Assembly: GCF_000006565.2 (NCBI RefSeq)
Contig: NC_031478.1
Span: 5,480,212-5,544,211 of the forward strand
Length of the DNA: 64,000 nucleotides
Direction: 5' to 3'
Source of the DNA: Toxoplasma gondii ME49
Lineage: Eukaryota; Apicomplexa; Conoidasida; Eucoccidiorida; Sarcocystidae
Positions 48,036-62,300 of this stretch are shown in pieces; within the stretch, counting starts at the first letter, position 1, and each line of letters starts with the position of its first letter. The notes under the pieces are model-generated. The model was not told the DNA's origin. It ran no database searches and was given only the letters and a program-made list of their open reading frames with translations. Position numbers and translations under genes: made by a program.

Positions 48036-51000
48036 ATGCCGCCCAAGAAGAAGGACGCGAAGGCCGAACGCGGCATGCAGAAGGCCGCCGAGAGGGAAAA
48101 GCAGAAAATCGTCGAAGACAAGACGTTCGGGCTGAAGAACAAAAACAAAAGCAAGGCAGTGCAAAAGTGCGTCCGGTGTCCAGCGCCTCTTCTCTCTCCC
48201 ATATCTTCTCCCTTTCACATCTTCTCTACTGCCCTTCTCCCTCCTCTTCTCGGCTTTTCTCCGGCCTTTCCCGACCTCTGCAGCTCCTTCTCTGTCTCGA
48301 CTCTCTTGAGGCTGCTTCGTCTCTCCTCGGTCGCTCTCCCTGAGTCTTTTCCCCCCCTTGTTCGTCTGTTGTTTTCTTGCTCCGTGACTCCCCGCTGCTC
48401 CTTTATACCTGCATCCACATATTCCCTTCGTCAGCCTCTGCTACGCCCTGCCTAGCGAGCCTCCTCCCCTCGCAGGGCGTCCTGCTGTCTCTCTTCAACT
48501 TCGCTTCTGCTCTCGTGTTCTCCGCGGCCTCTACTTCTACTTCTTCCCTTCCTCATAGAATGCGTCAATGCCGCTTCGCCTCTCAACCGACCTATCGATC
48601 AGCTGTGTGTGCGTGTGCCTATATGTGTGGGGGCAACCAAGCGGTCTTGCGGGGATAACTGAGAGGAAGACATGTGTCCGCGTTCTTTGTCGGCTTGCGT
48701 GAGTTCTCTCGTGTCTCTCTTCGATGTTCCTGTAGATACATCAAGGGCGTCCAGCAGCAAGTCAAAGGGCCAATGAAGGGCGGCGAGCAAGCGCTTGTAG
48801 CGAAGAAGAAGGAGGAGCAGGAGATGAAGAAGCGCACGGCACAGCAGCAGGCGCTCTTGGCTTCCCTCTTCAAGGGCACGGAAAATGTGAAGAAGATAGC
48901 AGAAGATTCGTGCACGGTGAGTCTCGGCTAGGCTGTCTTTTTCTGTTGCTCGCCCGCATCCCCTCGCCGTGAGGAACCCGAGTTTCGCCGTCTCTCTTCC
49001 TCTCGCAGTCGCAGGTCTTTCAGATAAGCGCGCGCTCTCTGCAAACTCGAGCGGCGCTGTGCACAGAAACTAGACGAAGAAAAAGCGCGAAGGCGCGGAA
49101 ACGTAACTGTGGAGGCATGGCTCTTTTCTGGAGGGGTGTTGGTCCCCCCCTTATGGCGAACAGAAGAGGAGAGGCGGATAGAGAACGACCCTCACATTGA
49201 CAGATTCTGGCTTCTCTGTTCTTCCTCAGGTTGGAACGTACGATCCCAAGGCGAGCAAGGAGGGACAAAAAATCAATCTGTACACCGACCAGAGACAGCA
49301 GAGTGAGTTCCGGAGATCTCTCTTCTTGAGGTGCCTGTATAAGCACGTCTCCGTCTAAGGGAGTCCAGAGAGACGTTTCAGTGCATCCACACATTCGTAG
49401 ATTCAGACGTAGATCCTGCTTTTGTCCTTCGACACAGCTGTCTGTCCTGCTCTGTACTTCTCCGTATACATGTGTTCAGCTACGTACTTCTGCGGGTTCT
49501 GTGGACCTCTTTTTCTTTATGGATATATATGCATGTGTGTGTGTCGCCGTACATGTGTCGCTGTCGGCTTGTGGGATGTCTTCAGGGAGGAGCAAGGTTC
49601 GCGACTTTTCACGTCTGGTTTGCGTCGTGACTGTGTGATGTTTTCCCGCAGAAATGGAAACCATGGACGACTGGGATCAGGAGAAGCTGGAGCAAGTTAT
49701 CAAGACGAAACACACGCGGGGGAACGAACAGAACGCGACAGAAATCATCTGCAAACACTTCCTGGACGCCGTCGAAAAAAGGCAGTACGGCTGGTTCTGG
49801 ACGTGCCCCAATGGTGGCGATGCTTGCAGATATCGACACTGTCTTCCTCCTGGTAACTCTTACATATCTACACATGCATATATATATTTATATATATCTG
49901 TGAAGGAAGGTGTCTGAATGTGCATTCACTTGTGTGGACTCGCTAGTTTTTAGCGAGCGTCTGTTTCCCTTATGTCTCTGGATCTTCCTTGGATCCGCTC
50001 TGTGCGCACATCTTCAGACGTATCTTTGTGAGGGCGCCTTCGTGGGAGGTGGATTGCCGGAGTCCGTCTGTTTTCGTGTTGCTGTGCACAGCTACCCTCA
50101 GGTTGACATGTGTGCAGTTGGCACATCGGAATAATTTTAGGCTGTTTTGTGTCCCGATAGCCGTGGTAGTGTTTTTTGAAGGGTCACGTGGAACTGTCTT
50201 GCGTGCAGTGTTTGTGTCTTCTCGCGGGACCAGTGAAGAGCTCTTTCTCTCTGTCTGCCTTGCCTTTTTTCTCTTCTTCCTCTCTCTATTGTCGTCTGTT
50301 TCTACTAACTCCTCCTTTCACTCCGTATCCGACTTGCCTTCCCGCATGTTTTTTGCGCGTTGCGCTGTGCCCTCAAACAGCGGGGGGACCGGCCCTGAGA
50401 TAACACCGTCATGCCTAGAGCGGTGCTTGCCTTGCCTTTTTATGAACATATGATGTGTGCGCAAGCTGGAGACGGAGTGCTTATTAAGCGCCAGGGTATC
50501 CTGGACACTGAAACCTTGAGCGTGAATAGAAACAGTAACTGGAACGGAGGTAGAAAAGGGAGATACGAACGAATGGGACTCAGATCTGTCTGGTGACGGG
50601 TGTGTGTTGCTCCTCTTCCGTTCTTTTTGCAGGCTACGTATTGAAGCGAGACCAGCCCGTCCAAGAAGTCGACGAGGAGGAACCGATCGAAGTGATCGTC
50701 GAGAGAGAAGTAAGCAGCGACACACAAACATGGACGAGACCCAGGGCCTGCACGGAGGACGTTCTTCGTGTTTTTCTTTCTCTCTGGGGGCTTTCATCGT
50801 GTCCTTCCCTATCAGTCTTGCTCCCTCTTCGGACTGTGCTTGCATTTTTCAAAGTGAAAACCCATCGTTCCACAATTGACGACCTAGTCTTTCTTCAGAA
50901 GCTGCTTTCTTCCATCTCTGTCGCCAAAGACTTCAATGCTCTCTGCGTTCTTTCTCTGCCTGGTACGCAGCGAGCTGCGCTGCCCGCAGGCGGCACTCCC

Positions 51001-52307
51001 GTGACGCTCGAAACGTTCACGGCTTGGAAGGAGAAGAAGGAGCAAGAACGCATTGCGGCTGTGGAGGCGCAGAGACAGGCCGAGGCCAAGAAGGGCGGCA
51101 ACCGCGGCTTGCATGTGCTGACTGGGCGTGACTTGTTCCAGTACGACCCGTCCCTGTTCGTCGACGACGAAGGCGCTGCCGGCGAGGCGGACTACGAAGA
51201 AGACGAAGCTGCCTGGGAGGCAGTCATCAACCAAAACCAAGAAACGATCGATCGCGCAAACCGCGAGGCCCAGGGAGGCGACGAAGATGGTTGTAAGCAG
51301 TTTCTGTCAAGAACAAGCGCAGAAACGAGGACACTTACATATGTGTGTATATGTCGATACAGAGGCAGAGAGAGGGAGCAGGCAGGGATAAGACTGTGCG
51401 GAAGAAGGGTGTAACAGATGTCTCTCAACAAAGGGGAGAGACAGGAAATATATGCGTGTACGTGTATGCATCGAGAGAGATGGAGAGGGAACAGGCAAGA
51501 AACAGAGCGCGGGGAAGACGAACGGGAAGAAAATGTCGACGCACTAAGTTTTTTGAGGGACGTGCTGGGTCGCATGCGGGACGAGTGTGTGCTTGGGAGA
51601 GCCTCATCTCTTGCGGAGGTTCCGTGAAGACGGAGAACGGGGGAATGTATGAACATGGTTTCGTCTTGTTTCTCTGGGTGACCTCTGCTTTCGGCTGCTT
51701 CTTCAGCTGATGGCGAGGCTGATAGCGAGAAGAGAGAAGCGACGACTGGCGACGACAGTCCCGGACCGCGAACAATCAAAGAGGACCTTTTCCTGCAGGA
51801 CGACGAATTGCCCGTAGGTTTCGCCTATTTGCTCTTGTGGACCCAGAGGTGCTTTGAACTGGGTGTGATCGAGAGAGCAGCGGCTGAGAGGAGAAGACAG
51901 CCTCTTCGCTGTCAAGATGACGTCTTGCATTTGTCCCGTGAACCGCCTGTCAGTGAAACGAACCGACACAGCGGAAGCGCAGAACAATCCCGCAGAACGC
52001 ATGCCGAGGAAGAGAAGTTTGGGGTTATGGACTGCGAAATGTGAAGCTCCGAGCACGGGAGGAGATGAGAACAGGGTATACGTACACCGCGGCGAATGCG
52101 GTTGCATGACGTGATTTTCAGGCTGGTTAGTCTCCCTCGTCAACTGCCGGCTGGTTCACCAGGGAATGACTTTTTTGTAGACTTCTGCATTTGCTTTACT
52201 CGCATCTCACTGCGCGTCCTTTCGTCTCCTGCCCAGTCAGTGTCAACCAAAGTGGTCTGTTTGTTGTCTTGTTTCCTCAGGACGATCTCGACGCGCTGGA
52301 CGAGTAA
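48036..52307 (+). CDS. ZC3H15: ZC3H15/DFRP1 homologue (DRG family regulatory protein)
   Basis: Eight exons join in phase: 48036-48166, 48736-48916, 49230-49302, 49652-49852, 50633-50709, 50971-51292, 51707-51813 and 52281-52307 (TAA); 372 aa. The N-terminus [12 protein letters not shown] with [20 protein letters not shown] is diagnostic of this family. One CCCH finger is present (C162, C180, C187, H191) in the family's long form [17 protein letters not shown], and the DFRP region [17 protein letters not shown] follows. It ends in the conserved acidic [12 protein letters not shown]1 stabilises the translational GTPase DRG1; this is family knowledge. The first CCCH finger seen in animals and plants is absent: residues after [15 protein letters not shown] lack the needed Cys and His. 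The ATG sits in TCAAAATGC, close to the usual coccidian start context. Confidence 0.93.
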
Positions 52308-55300
52308 CTCGCGACCTGTACGCAACCTCCGTCTCTGTGTCTTGCAGCTTTCCATTCCGGTGCTCCCGACCATCTTTGGCTTTCTTCGCTTTTGCTTTTT
52401 CTTGCACTGCTTTCTTCTGGCCGCTGGTGTGCTGTCGGATTCCCTGTCGTGTGTCTTAACTCCGAGTCTGCCTGCGTATGTCGACGCCCAGGTCTCACAT
52501 TTGTTCTTTGTAGCTAGGCTAGCTGCAGCTGCATCCGAGAGCCACTATTTGTCGTCTCGTTGTCTCCTCACCACGCGTTCCATTATTGATCAGAGGTGCT
52601 TCTTGGACGGGGCATCTGGTGCGCCTGCGAACTCCAGGAGGCCCTTCTCTCGCTTGCGGTTTCCTCTATATCGGCCGCCTAGGTGAGGCGTCGGAGAAGA
52701 CGAATTTGCTGTTTTTCCGCAAATGTGGGAGTGAAAACAGGAAACAAAGGAACTTCTTGTGGCGGTCATACAGGGTGGGCGCGACACAGTGTGGAGTCGG
52801 CAGCTTTGATGTTGTGGGTGTCGTGTCAGTGGCCAATATACGGCCCCTGAATATCAGTGGAAGCACCCGCGCTGTCGGCAAGTGCATAGAGGATTCCGCT
52901 TGTAGACAGAAGTATGAGTATGTTTTTTATTTTGGACGTCTCCGGGCTCTTCTGTTGCGGAAGAGCACGCGCGCCGAGAGGGTGGGTCGCATCGCCGCGT
53001 GGACGATTCCGTATGTTAACAGAAGAACTTGCAGTGTTCACTCGGTGCGCGTCCTCACTCCGGCCGGGCCTGCATAAAACGGAATTCGCTAGAGGACAAA
53101 AAAAGGAATGGGGTAAGATGGCGTTTTTGCACGACTGCGCCACGGGAGGAAAACAACAGTTGGCCAGGAAGCACGGAGTTCGATTGCTCTATTCTTGTTT
53201 TTTCTGTCTTTTTTTCTCACCTTGGTCTACCTCTTGGCATTCATCGCTTTTCGTTGCACGGAGCAGGTGATGGGGGACTGAGATCCGGTCCACCAATCTC
53301 CTCCCGGGGCTTTTGTGATCATTTCTTCTTTCCATGGTCTGTCCTCAACTTGGCAATGCGACGCTGGCTTCGACTTCTCTTCTCCGTCTGAAAAAGCGAG
53401 AACTCTGAACCCTGCTTGAGTCTCCCCCGCGGAGTGCCCCCGTCGAGCCATCCGAGGAGATGCGCTCCCTGCAAGGAAGTTGGCGCTTGCCGCAAATTTC
53501 TCTGTGGTTCTCCGCATTAGTTGCTTCCCACACACGGACTTGCGTTCGGTTACAGAAACGAGAGTTTTGGGGGCTCTGTAGAAGACGGTTGATGGACGTC
53601 GCTGACCGGAGCTACATTCACAAAATTCAACGAGGATTTGAACACTAGACCTTCAGAAGCATTCGAAGCCGACTGCCATTGAAGTTGATCAGACAAGAAG
53701 GTGCCCATCGTCTCGCTTCAGACTTTGTTGCCGCCGGGGCTTCTTACTTGGAGGGACTTAGACATAAAGGTCGAGTAGTTTACTCCTTATTCGCGCGCGC
53801 CTTTCTTCGCGTGTGACTTTGATTAACTGTGAGTTTCCCGCATGTCGGCAAGCACCTCACTGGAGAGAAGGGCGATTTTCTCGGGGATGTAACGCACCGG
53901 TTGAGGTCTGCCTGTTCCAGTACAGTGGTGATTGCGAACAAAAGATTAGTCTACTGGCCCCTCAGTTTGAAGTGAAGACGATGCGATAATTAATCGGAAA
54001 GCACGATATCACTGCTTGCCCCAGAACGCCGTTTCCAACGTATTTGCTGCAGTAAACTAGCGGAATCTGCGCGCCAGCAACCTAGGGCAAAAAGAGATCG
54101 AATTTTGTCGGCGCTGCAGCCGCTGCCCTCACACACTGCAAAAGGGAAAACAAACGGAGCGGCCCAAAATTCCGAGTGTTCCCGGCGGGTTCATTTGCTG
54201 ATCGTGATTTAAGTTAGCACTCCAAACACTGCTGTTTGTTCCTCAACGCAGAAGCCTGTGTCGCGGGTCGACAGTCTGCCGGTGTAATGAGAGGTCGTGA
54301 AGACAGTCGATTCTTCCCTCATTCGTCAATGCGTTCAGAATTGATCCATCGAGACATGTACACGTAAGATCGTACAAACACTGGCATGCCCAGCGGTGGC
54401 TGATACTGACAGAATCGACTACGACCGCTGTACGTACGCTCCACCTGACCCAGCTGCTTGGACCGTTCCTGGCTTTCCGACATATTGTATCGAGCAACGA
54501 GAGGTAGGTGACTCCGTCGTTCAGGGTTGAAGGGAACAGCGACTGGTGTGCTACGGCGGCAATGGCTTCCGTATATCTGTCGGGGGGGGAGTGGAGCTTG
54601 AGTGCAGGTTTTCCGTCCTTCCCCGAATGCGTCGTCTTGATTGTGTCAGGATTCTCAGGATTCAGAAGCATCGATAATCAGCTGTGTCGATCAGCAATAA
54701 GACTTCAGAACTTGCGTAACTTCGCCGTCGTCAAAAATCTCGCAGAGTTTTCTCAGCCCGGTACCCTCACCCACTGTGTCGAACCCCCTGTTTCCCCTAT
54801 GCCTCGCGATCGCGGTGTCCGCCGCTGTGACATTTCCTCCTTTGCCCCCAAATGAACCCGCCACTTCAAAACGCTGAGTGTCTTGTGTGTTCCGTTACTA
54901 AGAAGGTTCTGCCCGATAGGTTGCGAGTTACCCAAACGAGCATAAGAGGTCGTTTGCCGGCGCAAAGGGTTCCGCTTGGCGGGAGCGCAACCGCCACGCG
55001 GTTTGTCCTGAGCCGCCGACATGCGTCTAGGGGTCCTTTACTCCCGCTGACAACCCGTCCGCAGCCCCTATGCTCCTCCCACAGGAGGGTGCCTTGTGAA
55101 GCGATGCTAGCTCTGCGAGCGTGAGCGATTTGCACATTTTTCCAAGCGTTTCAAAGGTGCGTCTTCGCAGGCTTTTTAGGTCAGTCTTGAAAAGAAACGC
55201 TGACACAATCGTTCGGAGCAGCGGCAGTGCCGCAGATCTGCAGACCAACTCGCTCTCTCCGCCGGTCACTCCGTCTCACCGCCAACAAGTTCCTCGGTGT

Positions 55301-56380
55301 GTCTTGTCCTAGCACTGCAAATCTGTGTTTCGCGATCACGTGTTTTTCGGGACACACGCTCGCATTCTCGTCATCCCAGACACGTCTGCGTCTGGACTGT
55401 GACGTCTAAAGTCTCTGGACACTTATTGATTCGCAGCCACGCCAAACTCTTCTTTTCATGCCGTGCATCCCCTGGCGTTGAAACAGGGCAGCAGCGTCTC
55501 GAGTTTGACAGAGAAAACCAGCGGCCGCTGTGCCTCGTGTTTCGCTGGCTTCCCTTCCCTTTTTTTCTATGTCCAGCTATCTTCTGGACAAAAACTTCCT
55601 CCCGCACCATTTGCTATTTCGCTGGCAGGTGCCTTCTCATTTTTCGGTGGCAGCACAGACTCCATCATCTTTGGTCCTGCGCGTTGGCGCCGACCGACAA
55701 CCGATGCGTCCACAACGCCGCAGCCATTGCGTACGCGTCTGGTGTATCGGGATTCCCTCTTCACGAAAGTATAAGTAAAGGAAAGCTAAAAGCGAACCTG
55801 TGAGATACACCTGGGTTCCGTTTAGCTATGGAAATCACCCTGCTGACCAAGACATCAGTGTAGCTTGTGCGCGGATCAAGCAGGCACCGGTGCTAGGCCT
55901 TCGTGACTTTGGCAACTCGTGCGTTTCGGTATTTTGCATTCTCCATTTGGAACGACGAAAAAGTGTAGCATCGCATACAAAAAACAAAAGACAAAGCAAC
56001 AGATCCGCCTCCCGTGAGTCATCCGGGGCCATTTTGCCCATCTCTCGGCACTCACGCTTATCGTCCTTACGGAGCTATGAGCTACCCACCCGTTAGGGGT
56101 TGTCTTCAATCTGACCTGCGAAACTGCCTGTTGACCCGATTAGGTCTCTCATCTCCTTAAACTTTCCGTGTCCTGGTTTCGATTATTTGCCGGCGGTGCC
56201 TCGTGGTGGAAAACCCTCTACAGATCCGCAAGAAGACACACAAGCCTGAAGTGAGAATCCACTTCGCTGGATGCCTGAGTTCTTCGCGGCTGACGCCTCA
56301 GTCTCAGTTTTTTTATAGGAGACTCAATACTTTTCACAGGAGAGAGATGCAAGAGGGCAGAGGGGCGACCACAGACGGAA
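52308..56380. other. Intergenic region between two plus-strand genes
   Basis: It should contain the 3' UTR of ZC3H15 and the promoter and leader of the zinc-finger gene starting at 56381. Unlike spacers at 16-47 kb it has no long (AT)n tract. Open frames are short and change composition abruptly (for example plus 55297-55803). No exon pair or RNA gene is supported. Confidence 0.55.
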
Positions 56381-59300
56381 ATGGCCGACGAAGACAGTGC
56401 CTCGCTTGCCGCCTGGGAGGTGGTGGGAACCGAGAGCAGCCAACCTGGGCGTTTACTTCAAAGTGAAGGATCTGCTGAAGCGCCCGCGCTCCTTCCGCAG
56501 AACCATATTTTTCGTTTCACCGAACAAGATGGGGAAGACTCTCCCCGGTTCCAGTCCTGTGTCCCGGCCGAATCTGGAGCGGTGACCGCGCCCTTCTCGC
56601 CTTTTTTCGAAGTGCCGCATTCCCCGCAAGCCCGTTTGCAGCCCGACTCTGGCTCGCTGCTCCGCGTGGACGCGAAGCAAATTCCTCAGTTCCTCGTCAC
56701 GCGGCGGGTTCAGGGCGCCGAAGGCGACGGGGGAAAAAGTGAGGGAAAGCCTCCGCAACAAACAGAGAATCCAACCCAGGACCAGGAGAAAAGGGAAGGC
56801 GTACAGGAGAATGGAGCTCGCGTCGACCAGAGTGCGACAGAGGCGCCGCAGAAAGACACCACAGAACCGGCACAACCCGATGCCAGACAAGATTTCCGGG
56901 CAGACGCCGAACTGGCTTCTTCTGCTGAAGGAACCGGCCCTCCCTTGGTGCGGGACCCTAAAATCCCACCCGCCGACTTGTGCGCTATGTTCGCGAATCT
57001 CTCTCTGAACCACGTGGACGAATCCCCGTGTGTTTGTGAAACCTCGGTGATAACGCGCTCGCGACTCACCTCCGGCAACAGAGTCGCCTCTGACATTCCA
57101 GCCTGTTCCGACAGACAGGCTTCTGGACAAAGCGAGTCAAGTGTGTCGAGTGGCGTTGAACGGAGTTGCCACGCACGTACGCGGCTGCACACAGAGGATC
57201 TTACGGAGGCCTTTGCAGAACTCGGGAACGCAACCTCTGCAGCGGGGCACGAACACCCGCACGGATCGCCAGTACGCACATCTGAAAACGTACCGACTTG
57301 GGCTGTTTCCCCAGACCCTGACCTTTCTCCCGCCGCTTCGCCTGAAGGCGGCCACCATGCAATTCTGTCGCATAAGCTGGTCGCTCCTCCACTTCATGTG
57401 CGTAGTCTGTCGAGGGAAGAGGTAAGAAGAAAAGGAAGCACATGGATGCGAGAAAAGTGTGTCTCGCATCAAGGAACCCTTCTCGCGGTCCGTACCCCGC
57501 CGCAGCGAGAATCAACGCGGTTGCTGTCTGTCGAGCGTTCTGGATTTTCTTCAGTTGTCGTGTCACTTGTGTGTCAGGATGTGTAGGCTCAAAATACCTT
57601 GCAGGACTCGGTCCGTGTCTTCTTTCGAGTGTCTGATTCATGTTTCCTCTGTTAGTTTCTCTGAATCCCGCACTCACGCTTCCCCTATGCTCGTCTCTCT
57701 TCGTCCTTTCTTCCGTAGGTCCCCCTTGTCTCAGTGGGGATAGATTTCGCTGAAGAAAAAGAGACCGCGGTGGTGCCTGTAGGCCTGCGAACACCGAGTA
57801 GCTTCTCTGGGAGCGTCTCCCAGCAGCACAGGCCAGGCGCCTTCTTGATGCGGCCTGAAGAGGTTCCGCTCTTTGATACGCACATCAACTCGCTTGATGA
57901 CTTTGTACATGTCGTGGAGCAAAAGGAGCAAGAGGAAGAGGCCACACGCGCCTGTCTCTGCAGCGCGTCGGAGGGCGAAGCCGAAGGCGACACGTCGGTA
58001 CTACAGCTCGACGACAAGCTCCTCCCTTGTACCTTGTGCAAAAGGTACGGCGACAGAAGCCGACTGGGACGGGGAACGACAAACTGCAGCAATGTTGGTG
58101 CACATGCGTCCATGATGAATGGGTCGTCACTGTGGCGTTGAGCTAAACTATTTTTGACTGGCGGTTCTCACACGTCTCAGGGGTCCTATGCACACAGCAC
58201 CTGTCTTTTTGGGTCCCGAAAGCTGGTATTGCCCTCGTGTTCCGGTGATCCAAGCTGGAATCTCTTTTGCTCTTTTCTTCGTCGTTCTTCCACGCCGGAG
58301 CTTTGCTCTCCACCTTCCCATTTCCGCGTTTCTTTTTTCGCTTCCTCAGGAGCTTTGCCGCTTGGAGACTGCCGCGACATGCCCAGGCGTGCTCGCGTGC
58401 GAGAGATGCGCGACTGGCTTTTCTGCGTCGGCAACGCCTCCAGAACCCTCGAGCCTCGAAAATTGTGGGCACCTCCAATCCAGAATGTGTCTCCCTGCAT
58501 GCGCATGCCAAGAAAGCAAGAAGCAGTGGCTCTGTCGCCCCCGCGGGACCGCAGAGAGCCGCGCAATCAGAGGCGCCTCCGTTGTCCATAGAGCCGATCG
58601 ACGCAGAAGCTTCGGGAGATCCGACCGTCTCATGGCGCGCAAATCCGACGCTTGTGGAGGCCATCAGGCAGCTGCAAAGCCCCCGCGGGAACGACGCCAG
58701 GGAGCTAGAGAAGGAAGCTGCAAGGGCGGGGGAAAATGATCCCGATATTCGTGAAGGTTATCAAGGCCTCTTGGACACTGAGCTAGTGCTCCCGGTGGAG
58801 AAAGCACCTGAAGCATCTAAGACGCAGGCAGACGCCGAAGACGGCGCACACAATCCGGCCACTGTGAAAGAAGAAGCAGAAAAAACCGGCCCAGACCCCG
58901 AGCGTGCATCGTTCGAAACAGGTGAACCTTTGCTATGGAGTGGGGGGTGCGCTTTTGTAAAGTCGCGAATCTCTCTAGAGGGCGTGTGTGTTTTAAGTAG
59001 GAGACCCTGGCGTATGAGGCGAAGTCAGAAAAAAAAGGAAGGGATTTGTGACTGGATGTCCCGTGGTTGCTGCAAATGAATACAAAGTCATCTCTAGGAG
59101 AACTTTAAACTCCCGCTTTAGACCTGCTGGTAGTCTGTCCAGTCTGTTCATCGCTTCACTGGGAAACTCTGAAGGGCCAGGGAAACGTGCGTGTCAGAAT
59201 AGAGGTTCACACGTGGAGGCCGAGAGAGACCGACGTGACATAATTTGCTATGGAGCTCCACAGAGACCACGAAGGAAAGCCTACTCTGTATAGACCGAAC

Positions 59301-62300
59301 CGGCTGAACTAGGAATAGAAGATAGTTCTACAGTGGTGTCTATTCACGGGAATGTGATGCCTAAGCCGAATGGGTCGAGAGATGCGTCTGGTTGAGATTC
59401 GTTGAATTCCAGTTTTTCTCGCGATGCTGCGTTGTGTTCTCAAAGGCCTACTACATGCATGTGTGCCTTGTTTCTGACCAGACTCGTTGCTGGCCGACGC
59501 GACTGTCGCGGAGTTGGAAGGTCCGGCAGTGACTATCGCAGGCGTCGGCAACTGCCTCTGTGCGTCGGTCTCGTCCGCCCTCTTCGCTTCTGGAGAGACT
59601 TCTCTCTCAGTTTCCCGCAGAGAAGAAGCCACAACAGAGGACAGCCTCATTGCGGCAGATGTGCGCTTGCAAGGCAAACCTGGAAAGACCGAAGAGCTTC
59701 TTCGCCAGGACCCGGAGGAAATCGTCCTCGCGGAGTCAGCGCGCTCGCTCCCTCCAGACACGGGGAGGTCCGGTCCCGTGGCACTGACTATCTTCGCCCG
59801 TTCCTCGCCTTCCCCGTCCGCCTCGGTTTCTTCCGAAGACGAGAACGAAGCCCCGGAATCCCCCCGATTCCTCGAGAGACTCTCCCACTCTGGCGCGTCG
59901 AATCAAACTGGGGAGGAAGTGAATTCCGCTGAGGAGCGGTTTCTTGAACCAGGGATGAATGCAGTGACGCCTGTGGCCGCTGTGTCTCTGACGCATTGTC
60001 TCGACGTCCAGGCCACACTCTCTGCTTTGCCGCTTCCCTGGGAGCTGGAGGGTGAGCGGTGGGAACCTGAAGAGCTGGAGACGAAGGTCTGCACAGAGGA
60101 AGACGAGACGGATCTCGCGGCTCTTCATTCGCCTAAGATGCATGCAGATGAGGGCCATTCTCCCTCTCGCAGAGGCTCCCCGGCAAAAGTCGTGTGCTGC
60201 TCATCCCACAGCTGCAGTCCGCCTTCTCCACGGTCGCCATCGGTCGCTTCGCGCCAGGACTCTCAGTCCGCCTCCGCTGCGCCCAAAGCCGGGAAGACCG
60301 CGCCGGAGAAGCCACGCACGGGTGTTGGGTCTGTCGCCCTCAGACGGAGAGAAGCGGTAAAGAGGGGAGAGGCTTCACCGAATCCTTTTGCTTGTGCAGA
60401 GGAGTCTGTCCAGAAAAAGAGTTTCAAACAAAAGGCCGCAGCCCTCGCGACTCCGCGCACGCAGAAGCCGGCGGCTCACGTCTATTCGTACAACCCGACA
60501 CCACAGACGGCGAAGAAAGACGGCTTGAAGAGTGTTCGTCCCGAAGATCGGTAGGCCATTCTTGCAGGGGTAGATGGTATTCCACGTAGCATGCACGTAC
60601 CGGATTTCCCATCCGAGAATGGGTTCACTCACAACTAGATACATAGCGTTCTGTATTTATGTGGATGCATTAGCCCGTATGTGTGTGTGTGTGTGTCCTG
60701 AGTCTAGACAAGAGCAGATGTGCGCCTCTTTTGACCCCAAGTCGGTTTGCGTCGTTTTGTCTCCTTTCAAAGGTTCTAAATCACGCAGTGGGAGCCTGGT
60801 TGTGTTGAGCTTTTTGGCCGCATGCGTTCCGCGGGACCTCTCTCGAGGGCCGTCCGGAAACCTACCTGTTTTCAAGTTTTTGAGCGTAAGGGACAGTTTG
60901 ATCTCTCCGCTTTCTCAGATGGAAGCTCCAACCTACAGCTACCTGCCCCTTCTGTTCGAGGAGTTTCTGCGTCAAAAGGTTCGAGGGCCACGTGCAAGTC
61001 TGCGAGCGTCTGCGCTTCACAAGGCCCACGGTGGCGAAGAAAGCGCCGGAGGCGAAGACCGTCGAACATAAGAAGGAGGGCGTTGTGTCGCAACCCGCCA
61101 AGCGCATTCCAATTTGGATGCGGGGAACAGTCGCGAGGGGAAAGGGCGAAGAGAAGCCGGAGAGCAAGCGATCTGTCTCCGCGGCAGCGAGACGCCCAGG
61201 GGTTTCCGCAGAGAAGGACGCGGAAGAGCGTCGCGACTCCCAGAAGGACGAAGAGAGAGACAGGCCGGGGGCTCTGCCGGTGACGGCGAGGTCCGACCAA
61301 CCGGACGGAACCGAGCACGAGGGGAAAAGGCGTCCCGCGAAAGCAGATCCCCAGGAAAGAAACAGCCTCAAGACAGAGCAAGACTCCAAAGCAGGGCGAC
61401 TCTCCTGTGGCAGGGTGGAGCGCCCTGGTACCAACGACCGCGGGGAGAAGAACGCTGGCCAGACAGGAAGGGTCGGACAGTCGCAGGCAAGACGACATGA
61501 GGCCGCTGCATTCGAGAAGGCCAGAGACGACAGTTTGCCTTCGCTGGGTATCGAAATGAAGCGTGAAGCTTCCCTTTTTCTTGTCCCCGTCCAGCAAAGC
61601 GAGGTGTCTGTGTCTCCATCGTCAACTACAGCGTTGAGTGAGGCCCTCCTACAGATAGCCTCGGCGCACCGGGCGGCGGAAGCGCGGGCAGACGATCAGA
61701 GGAGACACGAGAGCGGCGAAAGCCGCGTTGCAGGTCAGCGTTTATCTTCAGGCCTCATCAAAGACTTGGTTTTTCAGCTCGTGGTGATGGGAATACAGGC
61801 GACTGAGGCGGAGCGCGCCGCAGAGGAAGAGGCCCGGCGTCAGTCGAGGTCGCACGAGAGTCCCTTCGTCTCCGGTTCTCGGGCTGCTCCAGGTCTCTTG
61901 GGGTGGAAAGATCTCCTCTCTGACGTGGGTGGCGCCTCGCACGTTCAGGAGCCACAGACAGACAGCGAAGCGGGCGAGGCAGGGAGGCAGTCTTCCGTCG
62001 GATGGATCCACGAAAAAACGGAGAGGAGAAGCCTCGAGGGCGGTCAGAAGCTTGTGGCGCCTCCGACAACGTGTATATCTTTGGAGAGCCGGGAGGCAGG
62101 GAGGCAAACCTCGGTGCCGGACTCCGGTGCCTCGGGGCAGGACCGATGGGTTTCGCGGGAAGCCCAGGAACCGGAGAGAGACGGCGGATGCACAGAATTG
62201 AACAGTTTGCCTTGGGGAATGCTGCCGCGGGAGCGTTTCCCGCGTCGGACTTCGGATCTGAGAGATGTGGTTTCTCGAGCAGAACTCGACAGTCACTCGT

